A stretch of 9,441 nucleotides of DNA. Origin: an uncultured Rikenella sp. GTDB lineage: Bacteria; Bacteroidota; Bacteroidia; Bacteroidales; Rikenellaceae. The stretch lies in contig CAJTNK010000075.1 in NCBI GenBank assembly GCA_910577885.1, forward strand, positions 1-9,441, given 5' to 3'. The translations under genes and the position numbers were made by a program. A model generated the notes under the pieces. The model did not search any database and was not told the origin of the DNA. It saw only the letters and a list, made by a program, of their open reading frames with translations. Below are positions 1 to 5,627 of this stretch, piece after piece. Every line of letters begins with the position of its first letter. The first letter of the stretch is position 1.

Positions 1-33
1 GATTTCCCAAGGCGCGCGGTCAATGACTGTGGG

Positions 34-159
34 GCGGAGCAGTTTTTCGGGCCGGGCAATCGGGAATTGGTCTGTCTGTTAGGAAATTGCGACCCTACGG
101 GTCGCTGTTGTTCAGCTGGCAGACCAATTTTGGATATCCGGTCCAAAAAACTGCTCCGC
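34..159. repeat. Nested three-level inverted repeat
   Basis: Outer arms GCGGAGCAGTTTTT (34-47) and AAAAACTGCTCCGC (146-159) pair over 14 bp. After one mismatch, GGGCCGG (49-55) pairs with CCGGTCC (138-144) with one G-T wobble. AATTGGTCTG (65-74) pairs with CAGACCAATT (120-129), and a terminal hairpin GCGACCC-TAC-GGGTCGC sits at 89-105. The result is one long interrupted hairpin of 126 nt. No T-tract follows on either strand, so it is not a simple terminator. It could act as folded RNA or as extruded or single-stranded DNA; the sequence alone does not say which. Confidence 0.8.
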
Positions 160-207
160 AAAACAACAAGCTCAGGCCGCGAGCCTGGACCGAGTTCTTC
201 CCATGAC

Positions 208-227
208 GGCCGCCGCTAGCGGCGGCC
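208..227. repeat. 20-bp perfect palindrome
   Basis: GGCCGCCGCTAGCGGCGGCC is an exact palindrome. Its ten-base centre CCGCTAGCGG recurs at 9391-9400 in array 3, also just beyond a GTGGGGC module, so it is part of the shared repeat vocabulary and not a chance site. Confidence 0.75.
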
Positions 228-499
228 CAAAAACTTCAACTCGAAAGCAACCGCGCCCATTGGGCGCGCGAGTCGCCGCCACCCCACGCGGCGCGAGGTG
301 CCGAGCGGCACCCGAAAACTGGAGCTGGCTCTGCAAAGGCCGCTGGCGGCAACTCGCTCTTGGACAAAAACCGCCTCGGCCCGAAAATACTATCCCGCCA
401 AACTGTCTCCGTCCGCGCGCCTTTTCCCACACAGCCGTCTCGTAGAGACGGGCGGCCGAAAAACTACTCCGCCATCCAGCTTCGCCCAACGGTCTTTAT

Positions 500-573
500 C
501 CGCGCGCCTGGGCGATTCATGCTATTTCGCCAGGTGCGAAATAGTTAAATCGCTCCTAAGGCGCGGCGCGCGG
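500..573. repeat. Hairpin unit H1 with GC-rich terminal inverted repeat
   Basis: The ends CCGCGCGCC (500-508) and GGCGCGCGG (565-573) pair exactly. Inside, GCGATT (512-517) pairs with AATCGC (548-553), and CTATTTCGC (522-530) with GCGAAATAG (536-544) around loop CAGGT. The asymmetric spacer TCCTAAGGCGC follows the core on the right. The unit is nearly identical in layout to 2733-2806, but the arms differ by a paired change, C-G here and T-A there. Confidence 0.85.
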
Positions 574-588
574 GGGTTTGAGAGAACT

Positions 589-700
589 GGCCTCAAGCCG
601 GCCGGGCCGCCTACTAAGGCAAAGAGAACCCCAGCAAAACACCCAACGGGTGCGCCGCGGAGGCGCGCCCATAGGGCGTTTTACTGGCCATTCGGGTGAG
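589..700. repeat. Shared module with TCAAGCC and AAC loops
   Basis: This module has GGCC-TCAAGCC-GGCC (589-603), then CTACTAAGGC, then CACCC-AAC-GGGTG (640-652), then TGGCCATTCGGG near 685-696. The same pieces recur at 2822-2836 (as GCGC-TCAAGCC-GCGC), at 2980-3065, and in reverse orientation at 2562-2612, where the second hairpin reads GCCCC-AAC-GGGGC on the minus strand. Loops are constant while arms change together. Confidence 0.75.
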
Positions 701-740
701 AAATCACCATAAACGAAAAACCCACAAACCGACCCCAAAA

Positions 741-769
741 AACAAAAAAGCCGGAGAAAAACTCCGGCT
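741..769 (-). terminator. Rho-independent terminator of the DUF4251 gene
   Basis: Read on the minus strand, an 8-bp stem AGCCGGAG/CTCCGGCT (749-756 with 762-769) closes a five-T loop and is followed by TTTTTTGTT. It lies about 40 bp beyond the DUF4251 stop codon, exactly where a terminator is expected. Array 1 begins on its far side. Confidence 0.9.
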
Positions 770-809
770 AACAAAACCATAGAGGCAATTCAAGCCTCCT
801 CATCCGAGA

Positions 810-1310
810 CTAATATTCGCGAATATTCCCCTTATACGTAATGGAGTTCGCCCCACCCGGGTTGTTCTGGTCCAGCGACTTGTTCGACCGAACACGCAGC
901 GTAGCCAAACCCGTCTTCGAATTGATGGCAAAATCAAAGCTCAGATTACTCCCGTTATCCGCAACAGCCTTGATCTTAACCAAATAAATATCCTTTTTCT
1001 TTTCGCACGACAGCCACTCATAACGATTCGTCATCACCCCCGGACAGTTCGTCATGTAAACCTCCATCGAATTCGGACGAATCTTCGTGTACTCGTAACG
1101 CGTAATGGTGGTCGTCCCCGTGTTGGTCTGAATATACTCGTAGGGCACGAACTGGAAGTTTTTGTTCGGAACCGTCCGTTCGATCAACTCAGCCGTCACC
1201 ATCTCTTTCCTGGCTTTTTCGGCCGCTTTCGCTTCCTTGGATTTTTTCTGAGCCTGGGCCGAGAACGTAACGGTCATCAGCGCAGCCATCAACAGAACTA
1301 CTTTTTTCAT
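810..1310 (-). CDS. Secreted DUF4251-family protein
   Basis: The protein is predicted to be exported, and its molecular function is unknown. With the start at 1310 it is 166 residues. Residues 1-20 (MKKVVLLMAALMTVTFSAQA) form a classical signal peptide ending in AQA, followed by a Lys/Glu/Ala-rich charged stretch (about 21-40). The rest is a compact, probably beta-rich domain with tyrosine-rich strands, including NTGTTTITRYEYTK. Length, signal peptide and the closing GNIREY-type end fit the DUF4251 family, common in Bacteroidales periplasmic or surface proteins. The frame is open 14 codons further upstream to 1352, but that would put residues in front of a clean signal peptide, so I chose the internal methionine. 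The gene has its own candidate promoter (1382-1389) and terminator (741-769), so it is probably a single-gene unit downstream of ruvB. The family call is from recollection of its pattern. Confidence 0.8.
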   Translation of the reverse strand: MKKVVLLMAALMTVTFSAQAQKKSKEAKAAEKARKEMVTAELIERTVPNKNFQFVPYEYIQTNTGTTTITRYEYTKIRPNSMEVYMTNCPGVMTNRYEWLSCEKKKDIYLVKIKAVADNGSNLSFDFAINSKTGLATLRVRSNKSLDQNNPGGANSITYKGNIREY

Positions 1311-1381
1311 GACTCTTTCGTATTTGATTATGGTTAGTTTAGTGTATTTCATTCGTTTCCTGTCAGACGTACAAAGCCCGA

Positions 1382-1389
1382 CAAATGTA
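1382..1389 (-). promoter_or_regulatory. Candidate promoter -7 box for the DUF4251 gene
   Basis: On the minus strand the box reads TACATTTG, an exact TAnnTTTG match. A TTTG lies upstream but only 15 nt away, shorter than the usual 19-21. Transcription would start near 1378 and give a leader of about 67 nt. Evidence is motif and position only. Confidence 0.45.
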
Positions 1390-1425
1390 ACAATTATCGG
1401 CCAACAAACCTCCCCCCCGGAAAAG

Positions 1426-2445
1426 TTAAAACTGCAACTCTCCCTGCTGCTGTTGCAACCCGCCGGGAACCGGAATCCCCAAGTGTTCGTACGCCAACGG
1501 GGTCACCTCGCGCCCCCTCGGGGTCCGCTTCAGGAACCCCTCTTTAATCAAGAACGGTTCGTAGACCTCCTCGATTGTCCCGGCATCCTCGCTCACCGCC
1601 GTCGCAATGGTCCCCAACCCCACCGGCCCACCGCCGAACTTATGAATGATCGTCGACAAGATCCGGTTGTCCATCTGGTCCAGCCCCCGGGTATCGATAT
1701 CCAACGCATCCAACGCCCGCCGGGTAATATCGAGTTCGATCTTCCCGCTCCCCTGCACCATGGCGAAGTCCCTCACCCGCCGAAGCAGCCCGTTGGCAAT
1801 CCGAGGCGTCCCGCGCGACCTCCGCGCGATCTCGCCCGCCGCCAGCTCCTCGATCGGAATCCCCAGCACCGATGCCGACCGCCGGATAATGCCGGACAAC
1901 GTCGCCGTATCGTAGTACTGCAAGTGGCAATTGATCCCGAACCGGGCCCGAAGAGGACTGGTCAGAAGCCCCGACCGAGTCGTCGCCCCGATCAGCGTGA
2001 ACGGATTGAGCTTGATTTGCACACTCCGCGCACTGGGTCCCTTATCGAGCATGATGTCGATTTTGTAATCCTCCATGGCCGAATAGAGGTACTCTTCGAC
2101 AATCGGACTCAACCGATGGATCTCGTCGATAAAGAGCACGTCTCCCTCCCCGAGATTGGTCAACAACCCGGCCAAATCGCCCGGTTTATCCAACACCGGC
2201 CCCGAGGTAACTTTCATCGTGACCCCCAATTCATTGGTAATGATATTGGCGAGTGTCGTCTTCCCCAGCCCCGGCGGTCCGTGCAGCAAGACATGGTCCA
2301 ATGCCTCGTCCCGCATAATAGCGGCCTTGATGAAGATCGAGAGATTCTCCACGATCTTCTCCTGCCCGCTGAACGCCTCCAGCTCCTGCGGTCGGATCTG
2401 CTCTTCGAACTCCTTGTCTTTCTCTATGTTCCGTATCTCGCTCAC
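1426..2445 (-). CDS. ruvB: Holliday junction branch-migration ATPase RuvB
   Basis: RuvB is the AAA+ motor that, with RuvA, drives branch migration of Holliday junctions before RuvC cleavage. Numbering from the GTG at 2445, it has 339 residues, the usual family length. Walker A GPPGLGKT is at about 56-63, Walker B with LFIDEIH at 104-110, sensor 1 ATTR at 154-157, LRARFG near 165-170, sensor 2 GTPRIANGLLRR near 212-223, and the C-terminal winged-helix RTPRGR at 307-312. The frame is open to an ATG at 2526, giving 366 residues, but the extra 27 look unlike RuvB, contain a promoter-like motif, and begin exactly where array 2 ends. The GTG start (protein beginning MSEIRNIEKD) fits better. ruvA and ruvC are not adjacent, as is common in Bacteroidetes. 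It ends in a Gln-rich tail (LQQQQGELQF). Confidence 0.95.
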   Translation of the reverse strand: MSEIRNIEKDKEFEEQIRPQELEAFSGQEKIVENLSIFIKAAIMRDEALDHVLLHGPPGLGKTTLANIITNELGVTMKVTSGPVLDKPGDLAGLLTNLGEGDVLFIDEIHRLSPIVEEYLYSAMEDYKIDIMLDKGPSARSVQIKLNPFTLIGATTRSGLLTSPLRARFGINCHLQYYDTATLSGIIRRSASVLGIPIEELAAGEIARRSRGTPRIANGLLRRVRDFAMVQGSGKIELDITRRALDALDIDTRGLDQMDNRILSTIIHKFGGGPVGLGTIATAVSEDAGTIEEVYEPFLIKEGFLKRTPRGREVTPLAYEHLGIPVPGGLQQQQGELQF

Positions 2446-2472
2446 TGCCCTATGATCGCTCTGTTTACCCCC

Positions 2473-2504
2473 GAAAGGTACATATTTTTTCTCGTTTTCC
2501 GAAA
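2473..2504 (-). promoter_or_regulatory. Weak candidate promoter for ruvB
   Basis: On the minus strand TTTC (2504-2501), a 20-nt spacer and TACCTTTC (2480-2473) resemble the Bacteroidetes TTTG-N19-21-TAnnTTTG promoter, with the final G missing in each half. Transcription would begin near 2469, about 24 nt before the GTG at 2445. That spacing supports the shorter RuvB. Confidence 0.3.
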
Positions 2505-2535
2505 TGCGCCGGTCTTGGGCGCCCATCAGGCCCCA

Positions 2536-2660
2536 GCGATACGAAGTATCGCCAGCCCACCGTGAGGCCCCGTTGGGGCTTTTGTCGGGGTTCTCTCGAC
2601 CTTAGTAGGCGGCCCGCGCGGATTTCTCTCCCGGATGGCCCATGCGATACGAAGTATCGC
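2536..2660. repeat. Two copies of GAA-triloop hairpin GCGATAC-GAA-GTATCGC
   Basis: The 17-bp hairpin occurs at 2536-2552 and 2644-2660, each followed by a related tail (CAGCCCACCGTGAG and CGGCTCACCGCGAG). In array 3 the same tail follows GCAAAAC-GAA-GTTTTGC at 8921-8937 and 9130-9146. Stem length (7), loop (GAA) and tail are constant, while four of the seven stem pairs differ in a matched way. Confidence 0.85.
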
Positions 2661-2732
2661 CGGCTCACCGCGAGCACGCGGGGCCCGGCCGGCACTCGGT
2701 ATGGGCCTTCGGGCGAGAAAAACGGTCATTGT

Positions 2733-2806
2733 CCGCGCGCCTTGGCGATTCATTCTATTTTGCAGTTAGCAAAATAGTTGAATCGCTCCTAAGGCGCGGC
2801 GCGCGG
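2733..2806. repeat. Hairpin unit H2 with GC-rich terminal inverted repeat
   Basis: The ends CCGCGCGCC (2733-2741) and GGCGCGCGG (2798-2806) pair exactly. The core pairs GCGATTCA (2745-2752) with TGAATCGC (2779-2786), and CTATTTTGC (2755-2763) with GCAAAATAG (2769-2777) around loop AGTTA. It is a close relative of 500-573 and has the same orientation and right spacer TCCTAAGGCGC. Confidence 0.85.
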
Positions 2807-3116
2807 AATCTTGAGAGAACTGCGCTCAAGCCGCGCGGGCTGCCCTTACGCCGGGCGGGCGGTGCCTCCCGGCACTCGGCATTGGCCATTCGGCTGCAAA
2901 AACATTCTTCGTCCGCGCGCCACGCGAAAGCTGGAGTTGGCTCGGCAACAAGCTACGACTACCCTACGCGGGCGGCGGCTTACTAAGGCTAAGATAACCC
3001 CGGCAAAACACCCAACGGGTGCGCCGGGCGGGCGGTGCCTCCCGGCACGGTACTGGCCATTCGGGAGAGAAAAGCTCAGCCCTCGCGTGCCCAGCGGTAC
3101 CCATCCGGCCGAGAAA

Positions 3117-3150
3117 CCACAAAAACGGCGAAACAACAACACAATCCCCC
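3117..3150 (-). repeat. Array-edge motif, minus-strand copy
   Basis: Read on the minus strand, this 34-bp stretch starts GGGGGATTGTG and contains TGTTTCGCCGTTTTTG. About 30 of 34 positions match 8876-8909 read on the plus strand. In both places it separates ordinary sequence from the hairpin mosaic, with the mosaic downstream, so it is a candidate conserved edge of these arrays. Confidence 0.65.
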
Positions 3151-3159
3151 AAAAAACCA

Positions 3160-3199
3160 CGAAAAAAGCGCGCTCAAGGTCTTACGACCCCAAGCGCGC
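3160..3199 (-). terminator. Rho-independent terminator of rpsU
   Basis: On the minus strand GCGCGCT (3199-3193) pairs with AGCGCGC (3174-3168), and inside it GGTC-GTAA-GACC pairs across a small internal loop. A run of six T follows (3167-3162). It begins about 28 bp after the rpsU stop. Confidence 0.85.
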
Positions 3200-3227
3200 C
3201 ACGATTCCAAAATGACAGGCCTCCCAA

Positions 3228-3419
3228 CTACTCCTCTTCGCGTTGCAAGCTCTGAACATAAATCGCCTTCAGCCGCTGAACCCGGTTTTTCACCGACGGC
3301 TTGGTGAAATACTGACGCGAACGGAGTTCCTTGATAACGCCCGTTTTTTCGTATTTGCGTTTGAATTTTTTGAGTGCGCGTTCGATATTTTCGCCCTCTT
3401 TGATCGGCATGATAATCAT
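3228..3419 (-). CDS. rpsU: 30S ribosomal protein bS21
   Basis: bS21 is a small basic protein of the 30S platform, next to the 3' end of 16S rRNA and the anti-Shine-Dalgarno sequence. The 63-residue product starts MIIMPIKEGENIERALKKFK and is rich in Lys/Arg, with the family features KEGEN near 7-11, RALKKFKRKYEKTG near 14-27 and a C-terminal basic helix ending LQREEE. The length is normal for Bacteroidetes bS21. The methionine at 3419 is preferred over the one at 3410 because relatives carry a similar hydrophobic lead before P-[IV]-KEGE. In Bacteroidetes, bS21 with bS18 and bS6 is known to help hide the anti-Shine-Dalgarno, so its own expression is of regulatory interest. It has a promoter at 3669-3676, a long leader and its own terminator, so it is probably transcribed alone. 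Confidence 0.95.
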   Translation of the reverse strand: MIIMPIKEGENIERALKKFKRKYEKTGVIKELRSRQYFTKPSVKNRVQRLKAIYVQSLQREEE

Positions 3420-3665
3420 GGTCGTGTCTGTGTTAAGTGGTGTTTTGAAAAAAAATTGAAAGGTTCATTGCGCAAGTTCGACCCGGTGTCGACCTGCGAC
3501 TTGCGTAGCAAGCCATGCATGGCCTGCCTGCCGCGTAAAATGCATTATGTGCGTCGTTCCGTCTATGGTGTGCAGGTGTCTATACTTCCTTTGGAAAACT
3601 TTCGCCCCTGCTCGAAGTGGTGCGCTAACCTCCTTTCAATTCCCCCGATGTCAGGGAGTTTCGGA
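3420..3665 (-). promoter_or_regulatory. Long rpsU 5' leader with distant Shine-Dalgarno-like site
   Basis: From the predicted start near 3665 to the rpsU ATG is about 245 nt. A strong AAAGGAGGT occurs at 3628-3636, yet no start codon follows at normal spacing, and the rpsU ATG itself has no purine-rich site before it (it is preceded by CACAGACACGACC). The middle contains CTTGC-TAC-GCAAG and the palindrome GCCATGCATGGC, so the leader could fold. A 26-codon frame (3465-3545) is present but has no ribosome site. A regulatory leader is inference. Confidence 0.45.
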
Positions 3666-3668
3666 GTG

Positions 3669-3676
3669 CAAAGATA
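3669..3676 (-). promoter_or_regulatory. Promoter -7 box for rpsU
   Basis: Minus-strand TATCTTTG followed by CAC is an exact TAnnTTTG match and the most common form of the Bacteroidetes -7 element. It lies at the edge of a very AT-rich tract (3677-3740). No clear TTTG is seen at -33. Confidence 0.65.
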
Positions 3677-4140
3677 GCTATTTTTGAGTTTTAATTTAAA
3701 TAATAGATAATTATAAATAGAAAATAAGAAGAAGAATAGGTGTGAACGGCGTGGATAAAAACCGTAAAAATCGGTTGCAGAGTGAGTTGTTCGCATCGGA
3801 TTGACGATTTATGAACAATCGTTAGAAGTCTAATTTATTGATTTCTACTTTTTTACAATAAAATATCCACCTCTGTCGATAACTACTCTCCACACACTTG
3901 TTCAACGTGATATCTGTCCGTAACTCGCTCCCCGAACGCGAAAATCGTTGTGTATCGAATTTGAAAAAAATCTCTTGCAAACTTCCACCCAAACTCCATA
4001 TGTTTTTTCCGCCCAAAATCGCAACCACCCAAAACCGAAATCAATCAAAAAATACACACACGCCATCCACAAAATCACCGATTTTATCCTCCTCTCAGAA
4101 TCAACCTTTTGCAAACAATCAAATCAAAATGTCAACACCT
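3677..4140. other. AT-rich, G-poor gene-free region
   Basis: I find no supportable gene here. 3677-3740 is strongly AT-rich. From about 3890 to 4140 the plus strand is dominated by A, C and T with few G (minus strand G/T-rich). Short frames exist on both strands but resemble no known protein. A few DnaA-box-like words occur, such as TTATCGACA on the minus strand near 3880, but they are too few and inexact to call an origin. Confidence 0.55.
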
Positions 4141-4573
4141 TATAAACACCCTCTTTTTCTATCTTTAGCTACCCGGCTGGAACAGCTCTTTTTATTTTCA
4201 TTTCGGCCGTTTTGCTTTCGTATAGTTTGCGAACCGTATTTGGCTACTGTATGGTACTGTTCTTTTTCTGAAGAAAAAGAACCAAAAAGACTTTCGAGCG
4301 CATCCCTTTGGGATGCTTTGGCCGTGTCAGCCCGGTGCTTTGGGTGGGGATTCTTTTTGGGCGCGCAATAAGGTTGTCGCAGCCTCTGCGCGCCTAAAAG
4401 AACCCCACCCATAAACCTGAGGATTGCGGAGCCTCATACATAGCGTATGCTATCTCAAAAGTTTTTGGTGCCGCTTTTTCCAAAAAGCGGCAGTCCCAGG
4501 CGGCACAAAGAACGATTGCACATTATCCCGAGGCAGGGCGAGGAAACCGAAAGTAAAAAGCGGCAGTTCCAGC
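4141..4573. repeat. Second type of structured intergenic repeat block
   Basis: This block contains GTTCTTTTTC-TGAA-GAAAAAGAAC (4259-4282), GCATCCC-TTT-GGGATGC (4300-4316), a long inverted repeat of about 25 bp (4341-4367 with 4387-4411, differing by two small gaps and a mismatch) whose loop forms a further AGGTTG/CAGCCT stem, and GCCGCTTTTT-CC-AAAAAGCGGC (4470-4491). AAAAAGCGGCAGTCCCAG (4482-4499) is repeated as AAAAAGCGGCAGTTCCAG (4556-4573). It lies just after the end of the four-gene operon and may end its transcripts, but I see no clean minus-strand T-tract. It shares no obvious module with arrays 1-3. Confidence 0.65.
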
Positions 4574-4604
4574 TGGTAGTCAAAGACAGTAAAAAGTAGG
4601 TTGA

Positions 4605-5627
4605 TTAGAGGTGATGGTAGTTTTTGTACCAAGCGCAGAAGCGGTCGATACCTTCTTGGAGTGAGGTGGAGGGGCGGTAGTTGAAGTCCCGTTCCAAGGC
4701 CGAGGTATCGGCGTAGGTGCGGTAGACGTCGCCCGGCTGCATCGGGAGCAGCTCTTTGAGCGCCTCGCGACCCGAGGCCCGTTCGATCGCGCCGATGAAA
4801 TCCATCAACGCCACCGGCGTGCTGTTGCCGATGTTGTAGACCGCCGCCGCTACGCCGTCCGGATTGGGTTTCGGCGGTCCGGAAAGAACGGCGCAAATCC
4901 CTGTGACGATGTCGTCGATGTAGGTAAAGTCTCGAAACATCTCGCCGTGGTTGAAGACCCGAATGGGTCGTCCGGTGAGAATCGCCCCCAGGAAGAGCGA
5001 CGGCGACATGTCCGGTCTCCCCCACGGCCCGTAAACCGTGAAAAACCGTAGCCCCGTGGCCGGAATCGAGTAGAGTTTCGCGTAGGCGTGGGCCATCAGC
5101 TCGTTGGACTTTTTGGTTGCCGCGTAGAGACTCACCGGCCGATCCGTCATATCCGTCTCGGCATACGGAATCTTGTCGTTGAGCCCGTAGACGCTGCTCG
5201 AGCTGGCGTAGACCAGGTGGTCGACCGGCCACTGGCGGCAAGCCTCCAGGATATTGAGAAATCCCTCGATGTTGCTCCGGATGTAGGCATACGGGTTTTC
5301 GATCGAATACCTCACCCCGGCCTGTGCCGCCAGGTGAATCACCCGGTCGAACCCCTCGGACTCGAACAGCGCGTCGAGAAACGCCTTGTCCGTCAGGTCC
5401 GCCTTGACAAAACGATACCCCGCCCATCTCGTACTCCGAACCAAGGTATGTTCCCCGAGCGATGCCGCCGCCTCGATACCGGACTCGGCCAGCCGCGCGT
5501 GTTTCAGCTCCACCGGATAGTAGTCGTTCAGGTTGTCGAGCCCCACCACCTCGTCGCCACGCTCCGCCAGGCGGCACACGGTGTGAAAACCGATGAATCC
5601 GGCCGCGCCGGTCACGAGTACTTTCAT
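4605..5627 (-). CDS. UDP-glucuronate 4-epimerase-like SDR enzyme
   Basis: This is an extended short-chain dehydrogenase/reductase that most likely interconverts UDP-glucuronate and UDP-galacturonate in the cytoplasm. The 340 residues are typical for the family. The NAD-binding TGAAGFIG is at 6-13, an acidic D31 ends the second beta strand, SSSSVYG is at 142-148, and the catalytic Y168-xxx-K172 pair sits in YAATK. The stretch KKSNELMAHAY then TGLRFFTVYGPWGRPDM (about 172-207) is characteristic of the CapI/LpsL UDP-glucuronate epimerase group and less so of GalE. The start at 5627 overlaps the preceding gene's stop as ATGA, so translation is probably coupled. The frame is open far upstream to 6320, but that part is only the wrong-frame reading of the GT39 gene. 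As the last gene of the operon it probably supplies the sugar nucleotide used by the GT2. Other UDP-sugar 4-epimerase substrates remain possible. Confidence 0.88.
   Translation of the reverse strand: MKVLVTGAAGFIGFHTVCRLAERGDEVVGLDNLNDYYPVELKHARLAESGIEAAASLGEHTLVRSTRWAGYRFVKADLTDKAFLDALFESEGFDRVIHLAAQAGVRYSIENPYAYIRSNIEGFLNILEACRQWPVDHLVYASSSSVYGLNDKIPYAETDMTDRPVSLYAATKKSNELMAHAYAKLYSIPATGLRFFTVYGPWGRPDMSPSLFLGAILTGRPIRVFNHGEMFRDFTYIDDIVTGICAVLSGPPKPNPDGVAAAVYNIGNSTPVALMDFIGAIERASGREALKELLPMQPGDVYRTYADTSALERDFNYRPSTSLQEGIDRFCAWYKNYHHL

Larger units (their letters stand above)
1..735. repeat. Intergenic hairpin mosaic, array 1 (no gene)
   Basis: This stretch holds no credible gene; the open frames are Arg/Pro-rich translations of GC-rich repeats on several frames. 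It is packed with inverted repeats: a nested hairpin at 34-159, CGCGCCC-ATT-GGGCGCG at 252-268, GGTGCC-GAGC-GGCACC at 297-312, CCGTCTC-GTA-GAGACGG at 435-451, the long unit at 500-573, and a module at about 589-700. Bases 1-19 (GATTTCCC then AAGGCGCGCGG) look like the right end of another hairpin unit cut by the window edge, because the same right end followed by GGTCAATGAC and GTGGGGC recurs at 9350-9383. Modules are shared with 2527-3150 and 8876-9441. The family is not one I can name. Confidence 0.8.
2527..3150. repeat. Intergenic hairpin mosaic, array 2 (no gene)
   Basis: This gene-free block sits between the 5' side of ruvB and the rpsU terminator. From left to right it contains a GAA-triloop hairpin (2536-2552), a reverse-oriented AAC-loop module (2562-2612), a second GAA-triloop hairpin (2644-2660), unit H2 (2733-2806), a GCGC-TCAAGCC-GCGC hairpin (2822-2836), GTGCC-TCCC-GGCAC twice (near 2870 and 3038), a forward AAC-loop module (2980-3021) and an edge motif (3117-3150). 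Modules match arrays 1 and 3. Open frames inside it are repeat translations with no recognisable protein. Confidence 0.8.

Noticed and set aside
172..780. Small open frames in array 1 (and in 2465-3255 and 8758-9299)
   Set aside because: They lie within inverted repeats on all frames, are Arg/Pro/Gly-rich and share only repeat-encoded peptides; no start signal or domain supports them.
1309..2565. Long plus-strand open frame opposite ruvB (418 codons), and similar ones at 5645-7132 and 7232-8785
   Set aside because: They are Pro/Arg/His-rich antisense readings of clearly real minus-strand genes, with no recognisable domain; high GC lowers stop-codon frequency.
3465..3545. 26-codon minus-strand frame in the rpsU leader (MHFTRQAGHAWLATQ...)
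   Set aside because: It has no ribosome site at proper spacing and no known relative; kept only as a possible leader peptide to test by ribosome profiling.
3902..4114. Two overlapping small minus-strand frames (68 and 70 codons) in the G-poor region
   Set aside because: No recognisable family, no promoter or ribosome site, and the composition reflects the skewed region rather than codon use like the neighbouring genes.
3820..4140. Replication origin
   Set aside because: There is an AT-rich tract and a few near DnaA-box words, but no exact TTATCCACA, no cluster, and genes on both sides read in the same direction.
4470..4491. Intrinsic terminator of the four-gene operon
   Set aside because: The stem is strong, but neither side has a T-run after it on the minus strand (ACCAAAAAC follows), so it is recorded only as part of the repeat block.
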